Shown: positions 1 to 11,788, numbered from the stretch's first letter. The stretch: 64,000 bases of DNA from Paroedura picta (GCF_049243985.1 NC_135384.1:11342501-11406500); one strand, 5' to 3'. Notes: generated by a model from the letters alone, not told the origin. Made by a program: numbers and translations.

Positions 1-491
1 AGTAGTACAGATGCTAACTTGAACAAGAGCACAAGAAATAACAATATAATGTGCCAGTTGTTTTCCCACCCATTTTTGGAAAGGGTTTCCTGGCTTGGAA
101 GCCATAAATGCTATAACAACAATCATCGTTTTTGCCAAGACAGAAGAAACAGCAACACAGAAGACAATGCCAAAAGTCATCTGTCGGAGAAGGCAGGTCA
201 CCTTGTTTGGCCGTCCAATGAAGAGAAAGGAGCACAGGAAGCAAAGGAGAAGAGAGACAAGTAGAATGTAGGTCAAGGTCCGATTATTGGCTTTAACAAT
301 GGGAGTGTCCTGGTGCATGATGAAGGCCAGAAGCACCAGAGCTGTTATCAGAGAGAAGGAAATAGCTAAAAAGGCTAGAATAATGCTCATAGGCTCCGGA
401 AAGGACAGAAAGTTTGGGATCTTGGGAAGGCAGTGGTCTTGTTCCTGGTTTGGATAATGACCTTCAAAGCACGTGATGCAATAATCCATAT
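1..491 (-). CDS. V2R A exon 6 (7TM), truncated by window edge
   Basis: Begins [20 protein letters not shown] and continues open through TM1-TM4 ([16 protein letters not shown] between TM1 and TM2, FMASKPGNPFQKWVGK between TM3 and TM4) to base 1. The rest lies outside the window. Confidence 0.95.
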
Positions 492-3400
492 CTGAAAGGA
501 GACAATCACCTATTTAGACAATTCCATCATTTAACAACAAGTTTTTCTAAGATACTACCTTATATTGTATCATCAACCCATGATCAAAATAGTTTATTCA
601 CTGTCTAATATTGAAAATATGTAAGAAGAAATGCCCCCATTTGCTCCTTCAGGGGAAATATTGAGTTGAGAGCCTCAATCCTTTATGATTAAAGAACATT
701 TGTGGGACTTTATGGTTTCTGTAAATACCACTCAATTTATTACCAGAAAACAAAACAAAAACTGAACAGCTTTTTTGTACAGCTGTCCAGGAATTCTGTT
801 TCCTTTAAATTTGAATTCCTTTAGCATAGTGGTTCTCAACCTGGCCACCAGGACCCCTTTGGGGGTTGAACAACCCTTTCACAGGGGTCACTGCAGGGTG
901 TGCAGCTTGGCCGTGGTAGATCGAGATAGAGTGTTCATCTGTCTGGAGCAGCAGAAAAGAGTGAGATTGGCATGTTGGGGCAAGAGGCAGAACTGAACCG
1001 GGAAACCAGGAAGAAACCCAATTTATAAACAATCATGAACTATAGATCTTCATGCCATTGGTCAGTTTTGGTTTCTGTGAAAGAACACTTGCATTATTTT
1101 ATGGTTGGTGGTCACCACAACATGAAGAACTGGATTAAAGGATTGCGGCATTAGGATGTTTAAGAACCACGGCTTTAACATTTGAAAATCTCTCAAAATA
1201 GATAAAAGCACTGAAATGTTCAGCATGAGAAAGTGCATTGTGAGACAAAAAAACCCACCTTCAATTTTCTGAATTTGTGAAAACTGAGAATGAAAGAGAC
1301 CTTGAGGCAATAAATCAATTGGGAATCTTTAACAAGTGAAATCATAATTTGAGCATCTCCTACCCTCTTTGTCTGATATTTCCCCTTCTGGACACCGATC
1401 ACAAAGGTAGCAACAGAATTTCTCCCCTTCCTTCTTCTTCCTGCTGTAGCCAGGCTTGCAGTTATCATTACACTGAGAATAAGGAGGAACCTGTCAATGT
1501 ATAAAGCAAGAATTGAGATGCTATTACAAGTATTGTGCTTCAGAATACAGTATGTATATAGAAGAAGAAGAAGAGTTGGTTCTTATATGCTACTTTTCTC
1601 TATCCGAAGGAGTCTCAAAGTGGCTTACATTCACCTTCCCTTTCCTCTCCCCACAGAAGACACCCTGTGAGGTAGTGGAGGCTGAGAGAGCCATGACATC
1701 ACTGCTCGGTCAGAACAGTTTTATCAGTGCTGTGGCAAGCCCAAGGTCACCCAGCTGGCTGCATGTAGGGGAGTGCGAAATCAAACTTGGCTTGCCAGAT
1801 TAGAAGCCCGCACTCCTAACCACTACACCAGGCTGGCTCTCTCATAGTAATGAAAGTGTGATAACTGGGATCTTAAAGATAGCTCACTTCAAAGCTGATA
1901 GGACTAAAAATGGCATAGATGTGGCATGCTTGTTGAGCCCAGTGATGGTGTAATTAAAATCTGACATGAAATTTCATGAATAAAACATTCATGGAGCCCG
2001 TTTGATCCCCCTAATGCTCATGCCCACCTCTTTCTATTCATTTGAGACACTAAGGTATCTTCTCACATGTGAAAGGTGTCTGTTCCATTGAATCCTGTCC
2101 TCGTGGATGATGACTCTTTCGCTTAGAGGAACATGAGGATCCAGTCTCCCAATCTTGACTCTGATGTAAGACTTATTTGGAAAAGTGACCAAGTTGGTAA
2201 TATCAAATCCTCCTTTCAGTTCTCCTTGTTCATCAAAGGCCACTTTGACTCCAGCACTGTTGTTGAAAGCAGTTCTCTGAAGAAGGGTGTGGAGCTTGGG
2301 GGAAAGAGAAAGACCATTAAGAGGCCTAGACCCAATGGCTTGTATTGGAGTGTGCTCACCATTACCTTTCAGCATCAAAAAGATTTTTTCCTTGCTTTCC
2401 TCTAGAAGGCCCATTATGCACAGGCCATAATGCCCACGCTGGCAGCAGGAGCGCTTCGGTTAAAATCACTGATAATGCTCGCTGCCCCTGCCAGTGCAGG
2501 CGCCTCCCAACCCAGGGCTATGGAAGGCCCGTGGTAAGTGACCGCGGGATCTTCTGTAGCTTCCTGGGTAAGCTGGACTGGCACTGTGGTGGGCGGTGCT
2601 GTGAGTAATCGCCAGCGCCAGTCTTGTTGGCCCACCCAGCCCTGACCCAACGGTGTCCCTGTAGGGACACCGCGTGCCCCTCCCTGGAGCCCTGGAGCTG
2701 GCAGGGGTAACCCCCTGCCCCCACCTGGGCTTGTGGAGGGTGCCTATGCCCCCCCCACTCTCTTCCTGGGCCGTCCAAACGGGAGTCTGCTTTATGCCAG
2801 CTTAAAAGTTATTACCTTCCATGGTTGCACATTCAGAGAAGCCAGGTTGCCTCCATTATCCATTGTTCTGTGCTTGGCTCTAGATGAGTCCAAGATGTGT
2901 AGGGCATGTGCAAGGGCATAGACAGCATTGTATATACTGTAGCTATGGTCAGTGATGCTCATTTCAAAAATGGGTGCCTTGAGAGTCTCCAGTCTCTCGT
3001 CTTCAGTGCATATTTCAGCATAGTTTGCTGGGTTAAAGGAACCTGGAAGGATACAGTCGAACACTTGCTCCCAGAAGTCCTTGATGAAGCCATCCTCCTT
3101 GGCCCAGGAAGGTTTTATAAGCTGAAGGAATTCATGGAAGCCTGGGATGTCCTTTGAAGGAACGGAGAAGGAAAGAGCCCCATGGAATAGTTCTATATCA
3201 AATATCTTTTGCAAAGGATTGAATGCAAAATCCACCTGGGCTCCTGTAATCCACACCTTTCCAACAGAGGTTCTCTCCACATATTCGATAACGGTTAGAT
3301 CCTCCATCATTATGGGCACAAAGATAATGGTTGCCAGCCACATAATTGTTGCAGTTTCCCCATATACAACAACTGCATTGGCTTTGCTGTTCAGGAAATT

Positions 3401-6400
3401 AGTGTTACTACTGTCAAAACCCTTGGTCTGAAATACTATGTTCTCCATCTCAATATGTCTTGCAGTTTTTTCTGTGAAGGCTGCACAGATTTCATTCCTG
3501 GAAAGCATCGGCTCCAACGTCTGCAAGAAACGATCTCCCCTTTCATCATCCATAGTTATGAGGCCAACCCATTTCCACCTGAAGTACAGAAGTAACTGGA
3601 CGATTCCCTCATATTGAAGGGCTTCCTTAGGGAACATGCGGTAAAAGGAAGGTCGACTCATTGGGCCATCCACATCTGATTCAAAGGAGCCATAGGACAA
3701 CTGATAAGGGGGGGGGAATCACGTTACAAAGGTATAATAGGAATACTTTAATTTATTTTTCACCAATGTATATTGGATTAAATATCAACTTGGCTTTCCA
3801 GACTGTTGCCCAAATGCTTTCTCGACCTATTTCTTCCTTCTGTTATTAGAACTCTCTGGAATTATTTTACCTAAAACATTTATTAGCCATCATTTACCTT
3901 TGCAGTACTCAAGGAGGTGTATAATGAAGATTAAACAAGTAATATAAAAATGCCAACCCCCCCCCACAGTTTTAAGCCTCAATAATTGAAGGTCTTAATG
4001 ACTAAAATGAGTCCTAAATAACATTGGATTCCAGAACTAAAAACAAGGGGAGACAGATGTATCACCCTGGAAGATGGTTCCACAATTGGTCTCCTTTCTC
4101 AATTTTGAACCAATCAGTGATTCCATGTTCAGTTCTCACTGTTGCTTCTTGACCTGCATATAAATTTCTCAAGAGAAAAATAAGATGCTCTGGTATTCCC
4201 ATCTCTTTAAGAACTTGCCACAATTTGTTGTGCTCCACACAATCAAAGGCTTTAGCATAGTCAATGAAGCAGAAGTAGATGTTCTTCTGGAACTCCCTAG
4301 CTTTCTCCATGATCCAGCGTATATTGGCAATTTGATTTCTAGTTCCTCTGCCTCTTCGAAATCCTGCCTGTACTTCTGGAAGTTCTCGGTCCACATATTG
4401 CTGGAGCCTAGCTTGTAGGATTTTGAGCATAACTTTGCTAGCATGAGAAATGAGTGCAATGGTGCGGTAGTTTTAACATTCTTTGGCATTGCCCTTCTTT
4501 GAGATTGGAATGTAAACTGACCTTTTCCAATCCTGTGGCCATTGTTGAGTTTTCCAAATTTGCTGGCATATTGAGTGTAACACTTTTACTGCATCATCCT
4601 TTACGATTTTGAATAGTTTAACTGGAATGCTGTCACCACCACTAGCTTTATTGTTGCTCAGACTTCCTAAGGCCCATTTGACTTCACATTCCAGGATGTC
4701 TGGCTCCAGGTCAGTAACAACCCCATTGTGGTCATCAGGGATGTTAAGCTCGCTCTTGTATAGTTCTTCTGTATAATTTTGCCACCTTTGTTTAATCTCA
4801 TCTGCTTCTGTGAGGTCCCTACCATTTTGGTCCCTTATCATACCCATCTTTGCATGAAACGTTCTCTTCATATCTCCAATTTTCTTGAAAAGATCTCTGG
4901 TCCTCCACATTCTATTGTTTTCTTCTATTTGTTTGCAGTGTTCATTTAAGAAGGCATTCTTATCTCTTCTAGCTTTTCTCTGGAATTCTGCATTCAATTG
5001 GGTGTATCTTTCTCTTTCTCCTTTGCCTTTCACTTCCCTTCTCTCCTTAGCTATTTGTAAAGCTTCCTCAGACAGCCATTTTGATTTCTTGCATTTCTTT
5101 TTCTTTGGGATGGTTTTAGTTGCTACCTCTTGTACAATGTCGCGAACTTCTGTCCATAGTTCTTCAGGCACTCTGTCTATCAGATCTAATTCCTTAAATC
5201 TATTTGTCACCTCTACTGTATATTCGTCGGGGATATGATTTAGTTCCTACCTGAGTGGCCTAGTGCTTTTCCCTACTTTCTTCAATTTAAGCCTAAATTT
5301 TGCAACAAGAAGCTCATGATCTGAACCACAATCAGCTCCTGGTCTTGTTTTTATTGACTGTATAGAACTTTTCCATCTTTGGCTGCAGAGCACATAGTCA
5401 GTCTGATTTCTGTGTTGACCGTCTGGTGATGTCCATTTGTAGAGTCATCTCTTGAGTTGTTGGAAAAGAGTGTTTGCTATGACCATTGTATTCTCTTGAC
5501 AAAATTCTACCAGCCTGTGCTTCATCTTGTACTCCAAGGCCAAACTTTCCTGTTATCCCGATTATCTTTTGGCTTCCTACTTTAGCATTCCAATCCCCCA
5601 TGATGATAAGCACATCATTTTTTGCCGTTGCTTCTATAAGGTGTTGTAGGGCTTCATAGAACTGATCAACTTCATCCTCTTCAGCAGCAGTAGTTGGGGC
5701 ATAGACCTGGATCACTGTGATGTTGAATGTTTTGCCTTGGATTCAAACTGAGATCATTCTGTCATTTTGGGGATTGTATCCCAAGACTGCTTTTCCTACT
5801 TTCTTATTGATTATGAAAGCTACTCCATTTCTTCTGCGAGATTCTTGTCCACAGAAGTATAAATGATGGTCATCTGAATTAAATTCACCCATTCCTGTCC
5901 ATTTTAGTTCACTGATTCCTAAAATGTCAATGTTCAGTCTTGTCATTTCTTGTTTAACCACGTCCAGCTTGCCTTGATTCATGGATCTGACGTTCCAGGT
6001 TCCTATGGAATAAAAATCTTTACAGTATCGGTCTTTTCACCACCAGTTACTTCCACAACTGAGCGTCCTTTCAGCTTTGGCCCAGTCGCTTCATTCATTC
6101 TGGTGCTACTCGTACTAGCCGTCTGCTCATCCCCATTAGCATATTGGACACCTTCCGACCTGAGGGGCTCATCTTCCGGCGTCATATCGTTCTGTCTTTT
6201 GGAACTGTCCATAGAGTTTTCATGGCAAAGATACTGGAGTGGTTTGCCATTTCCTTCTCCAGTGGATCACCTTTTGTCAGAGCTCTCAGCTATGACCTGT
6301 CCATCTTGTGTGGCCCTGCACGGCATAGCTCATAGCTTCACTGAACTATGCAAGCCCCCTTGCTACAACAAGGCAGTGATCCTTGAAGGGGGTCAACATC

Positions 6401-8904
6401 TGTATCACATCCAAAATGCACTTTAACATATTTCACATCTCCCCTTAATTTAGGTTATATTTCTTATTCTTTGCAACCCTTGAATAGATCAGCCAAGGTC
6501 ATTAAACTAAATGTGAAATTAGTCATAGTCCAAATAATTCTAGTTCTCCGATCTTACCTGTGGGATCTTGTAAAGACTTAAAAGAGTTGCCATGTCTGCT
6601 GTGGTTTGAGCATTATATCCCCCAATGACACCACCCATGTTTTTCTCGGTGCCACATTTGTAGTTTGGGATGAACTCAGGTGAAGCGAAGAGTAGGTCCA
6701 GGGTGATCCTGTAAATCCATTTTTCAAGGGTGGTGGAGTCGCGGATGTGGAACCCAAGAGTGACGTTGGGCAATAGGAGGGGGTTCTCATTGATCTCATG
6801 GATGGCAAACACCAAGGCAAGGATGTGCTGGTAGAACTTTGTTAACAGGCTGGAAAGAAAGTGAGTTATTGCTTTGGAAAAGAATGCTTCAATGAACAGC
6901 ATCTGGATTGGTCACAATAATGTGTATGAGAACATCACAAAGCTCCACATGAATGAGGGAAATGGCTCATCTGATGCATTTCTCATTTCTTACAGCACAA
7001 TGATCCTGGGAAACCTATAAGCTGGATATGGAGCCATCGGCCATTCCTTCAGCCCCAAAGGCAGGCAATCAAATGGATACCGGAGGGTTCTTTTTGATGC
7101 TAAAACACTTGGCAATAGTTCCATGAATTTTCCTGTTCCCCATTAGGATGTTTAACCAGGAGCCTTCAGTATATCCAGTGTTCTTTGAAGAATCACTTTA
7201 GTAGGTTTGTTCTAATAATGTCTGCCCACCACTGTCACACTTGGGTCAGTCTGTCCTGTTCAACATCACAAATCTCTTGCGTCTTACAAATATGTTTGCA
7301 TATTCAGCCCCCTGACATTTTCTCTGAAGTTCTCTATATTTTTTGCAGCATTAGGTCCCTCTTCATTATTTCTTCACCCCAAATTTTGGTATCCCCTGTG
7401 AGGAACTTACTTTTTACAAAATAGCCTGCAATTGAATGGTGGTATATCTAGTGCAATTTTTTTTAAAAAACAAGAAATCCCTACCTCCTACTGCACATCT
7501 TAATTTAGGTAATCTCAGGGCATAAATGCTATAACCAAAAGGAGTACAATCTCCTCATGTTGTATTAATAAAGCAATGAGTCCAGCCCCTGGCATAAGAA
7601 TAATCTTTGGCTTTGGAATTAGGAGGACTTCCTTTTGGGAGCCACAAAGGTTGGTGTCCGCCCATTGTTATTAATAATGCCTACATATAGATATAAAGAC
7701 TTGATAACAAGTTCCGGAGATTTAAAGGGCTTGCAGACATTAAAGAAAGAGGGGTAGATTTGCAATGGTTAGAATATAACCAGTTGTGTTCTAGGTTCAA
7801 AGCTGAATTCTCTAAATAGGTGATGAGATTGTTACTTAACAAATTTGAAAATATGTTGCTGTAAGGCAAACCACATGACAAGGCCAAATATATAAGCTGT
7901 TGTTGAAATACGAAACTGAACAGGCAAAATCCTGTATGATTAAATGGATGCAAAACTTTGAGACTAATATCACAATGGAAGAATGGGAAAGTATCTGGGT
8001 CAAAATTCCCAAGCTAACTAACAGTCAAATCTTAAGAGAAAATTGGTACAAGATGTTTTACAGATGGTATATTACTCCTAAAGTAATAGGTAACAGCCAA
8101 GAGCGATAAAAATGTGTGTTGGAATTGAAGTCACAAAGTAGGTTATTTCATACATATGTGGTGGAGATGTGAGAAAGTAAGACAATTTTGGATTAAATTC
8201 ATGGTGTTTTGGAAGAAATGTATAATGTTAAGTTTTCTATGAGACCAGAGTGTATGTTGTTAAATTTGTGTCTGGAAAATCTCCCATCACAAGCAAAATG
8301 TTTTTTCTTCTATGCTACGACAGCTGCAAGATTGGTGTTAGCTAAAAACTAGAAGACTGCAGAAATTCCAGCATTATCATTATGGTTTGACAAAATGGAT
8401 GAACTCTCAAGAATGGCAAAACTCACCAGCATTTTAAACATAAACTCGATAGAACACTTGCAAGGACAATGAAACCTACACAGATTATCTTGCTAAACAA
8501 ACATAGACTTAGAGATAAGAAAGACCCCAGGAGTGGGGGAATGGGGATAAAACAAAAATGTATTCTTTATCTATTCTATCTATTCTACTTTTTTTTCCTG
8601 TACACTATTATATATAAAATAAAAAGAACATTTAAAAATGCCTACGTATTCTGCAAATATACAGGATTTGCTCAAATATCACCGTAATTTCTACATTAGA
8701 GGAACAATGATTGCCTTACAGTGGATTGCATTTGTAATCCTGGTCCGAGGGTTGCTGAAACTGAACCTTTTGGGAAATGCAACCAATATGAGTGACAATT
8801 CCACCAATCAGGATTTCACCGGGCTGATACCACTGATGGGGAATCTGAGGAGGATTGTTTCCAGTGCACTTCATGGTATGTAATTTATACTCAAGCAACT
8901 GCAT
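1..8904 (-). CDS. V2R gene A (vomeronasal type-2 receptor), partial at left edge
   Basis: Family C GPCR expected to act as a pheromone receptor at the surface of vomeronasal sensory neurons. Exons on the minus strand are 8720-8904, 6558-6849, 2816-3700, 2067-2294, 1364-1490 and 491 down to 1, the last cut by the window edge within TM4. All splice sites are GT/AG and the phases join cleanly. The Venus-flytrap domain, NCD3G region and TM1-TM4 are open. Intron 1 holds a 5'-truncated L1, intron 2 a large BovB fragment, intron 3 a GC-rich block, intron 4 a Sauria-type SINE and intron 5 a small hAT-like element. The weak point is the N-terminus: the expected signal-peptide ATG is absent, an in-frame TAG lies there, and the first usable ATG (8904) gives MQLLEYKLHT, a poor signal. 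A is the most divergent copy; B-F share intron features it lacks. Confidence 0.93.
827..1172. mobile_element. Small hAT-like nonautonomous DNA transposon (intron 5 of A)
   Basis: Left end tagtggttctcaacc and right end aagaaccacgg are imperfect inverted repeats of the hAT/Charlie type. The internal motif ggggttgaacaaccctttcac is typical of this group. It is flanked by an 8-bp target duplication, ctttagca (819-826) and ctttaaca (1173-1180). Copies B, D and E show the unfilled site (ctttaacatctgaaaatc, e.g. near 13450). Confidence 0.75.
1364..1490 (-). CDS. V2R A exon 5 (NCD3G)
   Basis: 127 nt. Encodes [19 protein letters not shown] then [16 protein letters not shown], the cysteine-rich linker between ligand-binding and membrane domains. 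The acceptor is ...TTGACAG and the donor GTAGGAG; phase 1 into exon 6 gives [10 protein letters not shown]. Confidence 0.94.
1559..1840 (-). mobile_element. Sauria-type tRNA-derived SINE (intron 4 of A)
   Basis: Read on the minus strand, a tRNA-like head (ggtgtagtggttaggagtgc, then tctaatctgg and a box-B-like stretch) is followed by the common squamate body (ctgggtgaccttgggc, cctcacagggtgtc) and a (CTT)n tail at 1559-1575. It looks complete. Confidence 0.85.
2067..2294 (-). CDS. V2R A exon 4
   Basis: 228 nt (76 codons). Begins [15 protein letters not shown] after a CCCCCAAG acceptor and ends [10 protein letters not shown] before GTGAGAAG. It forms the C-terminal part of the ligand-binding domain ([20 protein letters not shown], then [19 protein letters not shown]). 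Both junctions are phase 0. Confidence 0.94.
2405..2790. other. GC-rich block in intron 3 of A, unclassified
   Basis: About 385 bases of strikingly GC-rich DNA inside otherwise AT-rich introns. It has no counterpart in the introns of B-F. It contains a perfect 10-bp-arm hairpin at 2650-2671 (arms cggtgtccct and agggacaccg, 2-base spacer). The ORFs in it have no recognisable protein. It is probably an inserted nonautonomous element of unknown family. Confidence 0.5.
2816..3700 (-). CDS. V2R A exon 3
   Basis: 885 nt (295 codons), open, starting [20 protein letters not shown] and ending NVQPWK. This is the core of the Venus-flytrap ligand-binding domain (ANF-receptor fold), with the family-typical [19 protein letters not shown] and [13 protein letters not shown]. 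The acceptor is ...TTATCAG and the donor GTAATAAC. The tail SSRAKHR...NVQPWK and the first bases of intron 3 match copies C, D and E rather than B and F. Confidence 0.95.
4091..6405 (-). mobile_element. BovB (RTE-clade) LINE, 3'-truncated, in intron 2 of A
   Basis: On the minus strand, from 6405 down: a 5' region with the short leader ORF (6003-6212, MDSSKRQNDMTPEDEPLRSE), the AP-endonuclease (MNQGKLDVVKQEMTRLNIDI near 5982, VYAPTTAAEEDEVDQFYEAL, MGDWNAKVGS) and the N-terminal half of reverse transcriptase (DLIDRVPEELWTEVRDIVQE, NKASGGDSIPVKLFKIV, QAGFRRGRGTRNQIANIRWI, FCFIDYAKAFDCVEHNKLW). It stops at the GxRQGC position, so the YADD catalytic box, the C-terminus and the 3' UTR are absent. 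Several stops and frameshifts make it inactive. The retained 5' end with a lost 3' end is opposite to the usual LINE truncation. Confidence 0.95.
6558..6849 (-). CDS. V2R A exon 2
   Basis: 292 nt, open. Encodes the early ligand-binding domain, with TKFYQHILALVFAIHEINEN and the run [17 protein letters not shown], ending LLSLYKIPQ. Acceptor ...TTTCCAG, donor GTAAGAT. Confidence 0.93.
7689..8636 (+). mobile_element. 5'-truncated L1 LINE (intron 1 of A)
   Basis: The plus strand encodes a decayed L1 ORF2 C-terminus: EEWESIWVKIPKLTNSQILR, ENWYKMFYRWYITP, then the VEM/W...KTILD region and ARLVLAK. It ends in an A-rich tail near 8610-8636. Target duplications are aatgcctacatat (7676-7688) and aatgcctacgtat (8637-8649), one mismatch. 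The equivalent intron in copy B (near 20600) is empty. Confidence 0.88.
8720..8904 (-). CDS. V2R A exon 1
   Basis: Encodes the V2R N-terminal hallmark [14 protein letters not shown] followed by [11 protein letters not shown]. The donor GTAAGG follows base 8720 (phase 2). The start at 8904 is only the first in-frame ATG. The ATG used for the signal peptide in copy B reads CTG here and is followed by an in-frame TAG, so the true start is uncertain. Confidence 0.75.
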
Positions 8905-10739
8905 GAGTATTAGCAGCTACAGCACAGATTCTCACACTTGCAACCAAAACATGCCTCTCTCCACATGGATTCTCCTGGACTCCTCTAGACCATTGTCATT
9001 AGCTTCGGCCTGGTTTCAAAAAAATAACTCTGATGGGTGCTGTCACTTCCAACACACTTGAGAGATAATGAGAAGAGATATGAAAGCTGCCTCTTTTCTA
9101 GTTCTTTATTGTGGCCATGAATGGCTCAGTGGTGGCTTTTATATCCAGAACTTTGAGACATTTCTGATTTGTGTTCTGTTTCCTTCTGGAAAGGTCTTGG
9201 AACTCAGACGGCATGAAGGAGGGACATTGACTCTGATAATTATAGTGGGGAGAATATCCACTGGAAGATTGTTGTTAGTGTTCTGAGGTAATTTGCAGCA
9301 GAAATAGTGAAGAAAAATATTTGTCTGATCATATCCCAGCTTCTCTCTAGGGAGACTGGCAGCTGGAATGGTGAACTGAGAACAGCAGAGGTCCTCCCCA
9401 TCCATGATGTAATCCAAAGTAGATCCTGTTAATTCTCAGAATGGAAGTGACAATGGAAAAATTGTGAACTACCTCTCAGACCCATGTACTTGTTTATTTA
9501 GATCATTATTTAGATCATTTCTGCACCACATGTCCCAAGAAACTGTTCAAGGTAGTGTACAAAATAAATTAGGAGAAGGCAACAAATAGAATAGAATCAC
9601 TGAATATCAGAAAATCCCACCCTTAAAATAGAATAATAAAAAGCAAACCTAAGTCATGTGTTTCCAAAGAGTTTTCTCAGGTTGAAAACAAACTATCAAA
9701 ATGTTACAAGATCACCTTCACAATTAACAGCTTTGGAAAATATGGTTGTTTCGGACTTATGCCTAACAGAAAGAACGGCAGGCTCCAGGTGAGCCTAAAA
9801 GGGAAGGATATTCCATGGGCAAGATCCTAACACTGAAAAGGCCTATCTGCAGGTTCAACCCAACTCAGACAGTTTATGCACTGGAGATTTCATGCTGGGC
9901 TGCAGGCTGGAGTTTTAGTTGTGGCAGGTTGCCCCACCTCTTCTTGCTCCCACATGGGGGAGCATTTGGCCTGGTGCACCTCATCCACCCCCATTCTGTG
10001 CTCCTGACAGGGGGGTGGGGCAGTGAAGTTCCCAGTGCATAAACGGTCTCATTGTTGCATTCTGGAGTAAAGAGAGCAGGAGGATCTGAAATGTGAAATA
10101 GAAATTAACTGGTAGGTTACACACTATAGAAGAAGGTGGATCCTAAAGTCCTATAACTTCAAACTGGGTTGTACCTGAAAATAAGAAACTAGGACTTAGA
10201 GGAATTTTTTTTTAGTCTCAAATTTAGTGGAAAAAGCCATGTATTCACAGGAGATTTGCTGACCTTTTCAAATATGATTGGATCTGGGCAGTTTTAAGCT
10301 TATAAGCTCTGCTCATGAAGACTGAGTCCTGAACTCTGTTAAGCTTTCATCCCTTTATAAAAAGGGAAGGTAATACATAAAAAGAGGTTAGAAATGCATC
10401 AGCAGTTAAACTTTAGAACTTTTAAAACTGTAAAAGTCAATATTTAAAAGAAGCATTAAATACTATTGACTATTTTACAAAAGCAAAATGAGACATAATA
10501 GCAGTGAAATTATTAAAACTATTAAAATATAAAACTAAAAAGAAAAGATTAAGAGACATACCGTAACAACTACTAACCCAAAAAAACATAAGTAATTCTA
10601 TGGACCTATTGGCAAAGTCATAATGGCTATACATCAGTGACCTAATCTTTCCTAGTTCTTGAAGCTAGCCAAGCAAATTTGCAACTTTGCTAGTTAAAAA
10701 AGTATTTGCATCCAATAGTAATAGGTCAAGACAATGCTT
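8905..10739. other. Spacer A/B, 5' flank of gene A, no gene seen
   Basis: 8905-9430 is the 5' flank of A and recurs in diverged form upstream of C, D and E (near 32760-33260, 44800-45290 and partly 57180-57510). From 9480 on the DNA is AT-rich, with an old interspersed-repeat-like stretch near 9500-9560 and no ORF I can assign. Part of 10300-10740 may be the 3' UTR of the LINE that follows. Confidence 0.5.
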
Positions 10740-11690
10740 TCTCAGGCCTCAAGGGCATTCTATAAGCACTGGTACTAATCTATCTGTGTGAATATGATTA
10801 TACAACTTGCACTCAAATAAGACATGTTCTATGGTCTTTACTTGACCCTCATTGCAAATACAGAGCTGTTCCTCGAGAGGGAGTCCATCAAATTTCCCGT
10901 TCAAGTAAGCAGAGGGTAGAGCATTGTGACAAAGGAGGGTAAAGGATCTCCTGTGCTCAGGATTTACTACTTTACTTAGAGAGTGCATCAGGGTATTCCT
11001 GTTTAAAAGATCTTTCCTAAAAAGTGGGTCCTGGATATTGTCGAGATCATGTTGTCTCTCTACTTTTATCACTCTTGTCTTAACCCATAGCCTTGTCGTA
11101 ACCCATAGACAAAAATAATTTATGTACGAGACCATAGTAGCACAGCTTTTTAGTGAGTGCAATTGGCCAAGGTGCGATGAATATGTCTATCACTATTAGA
11201 CTTGCAAGACCTTGCTGTTGGAAAAGTAATTTTAGCCAGAATGCAAAGGTAGCGATCCAAAGCCTGGACTGAACATTGACCATTCCCGTCTTAATCCTAA
11301 CTGCGACGTTTGAGATGTTGTTTGGTACTGCCAAAATTAACCTCAGAAATTTCTGCCAGAAGAATTTTTTTATTGCACCTGCCCTTTTCTGTGCATTTAA
11401 AGAGATGTTCTTGATACGGGAAGATCTTGAAGACATACCTTGGTCTTGGTTTTATCGTGGTTAATTACCAGGCTATTCAATTGACAGTAGGAGCTTATAG
11501 CTCTTAAGGTTCTTCTTAGACCTATAGGGGTTCTGGCAAATAAGGCTAAATCCTCTGCGTATAGCAGTAGTAAGATATGTCTTTCCCCAATTTTCGGTGG
11601 ATGGAAATTTGGTTTCTTCAGAGTGGCTAATATCGTTAATAAAGAAATTGCAAAGGAGAGGGGCTTATCAATTTGGAATAAATTCATTCT
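10740..11690 (-). mobile_element. Non-LTR retrotransposon fragment (jockey/I-superfamily, possibly Vingi-like)
   Basis: Minus-strand frames carry the second half of a LINE ORF2: the RT box YAEDLALFARTPIGLRR followed by LVINHDKTKTKV (near 11400-11690), and the C-terminal zinc-knuckle-like tail CICNEGQVKTIEHVLFECKL (near 10800-10870). The frame shifts several times, so it is dead. The RT box excludes L1 and BovB; assignment to a named family is tentative. Confidence 0.72.
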
Positions 11691-11782
11691 GTGCTAAAGT
11701 AACTCGTTGCTGGAATATTTGTGGGGTAGGGGGATGTATCGAGGGTTATGAAATAAATCAGACTTTTATATAATCAATGAAG

Positions 11783-11788
11783 TTTATT
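11783..11788 (-). promoter_or_regulatory. Candidate poly(A) signal of gene B
   Basis: AATAAA on the minus strand about 155 nt past the stop codon. The same position and context (gtagctaataaacttc) recur after C, D and E. Confidence 0.55.
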
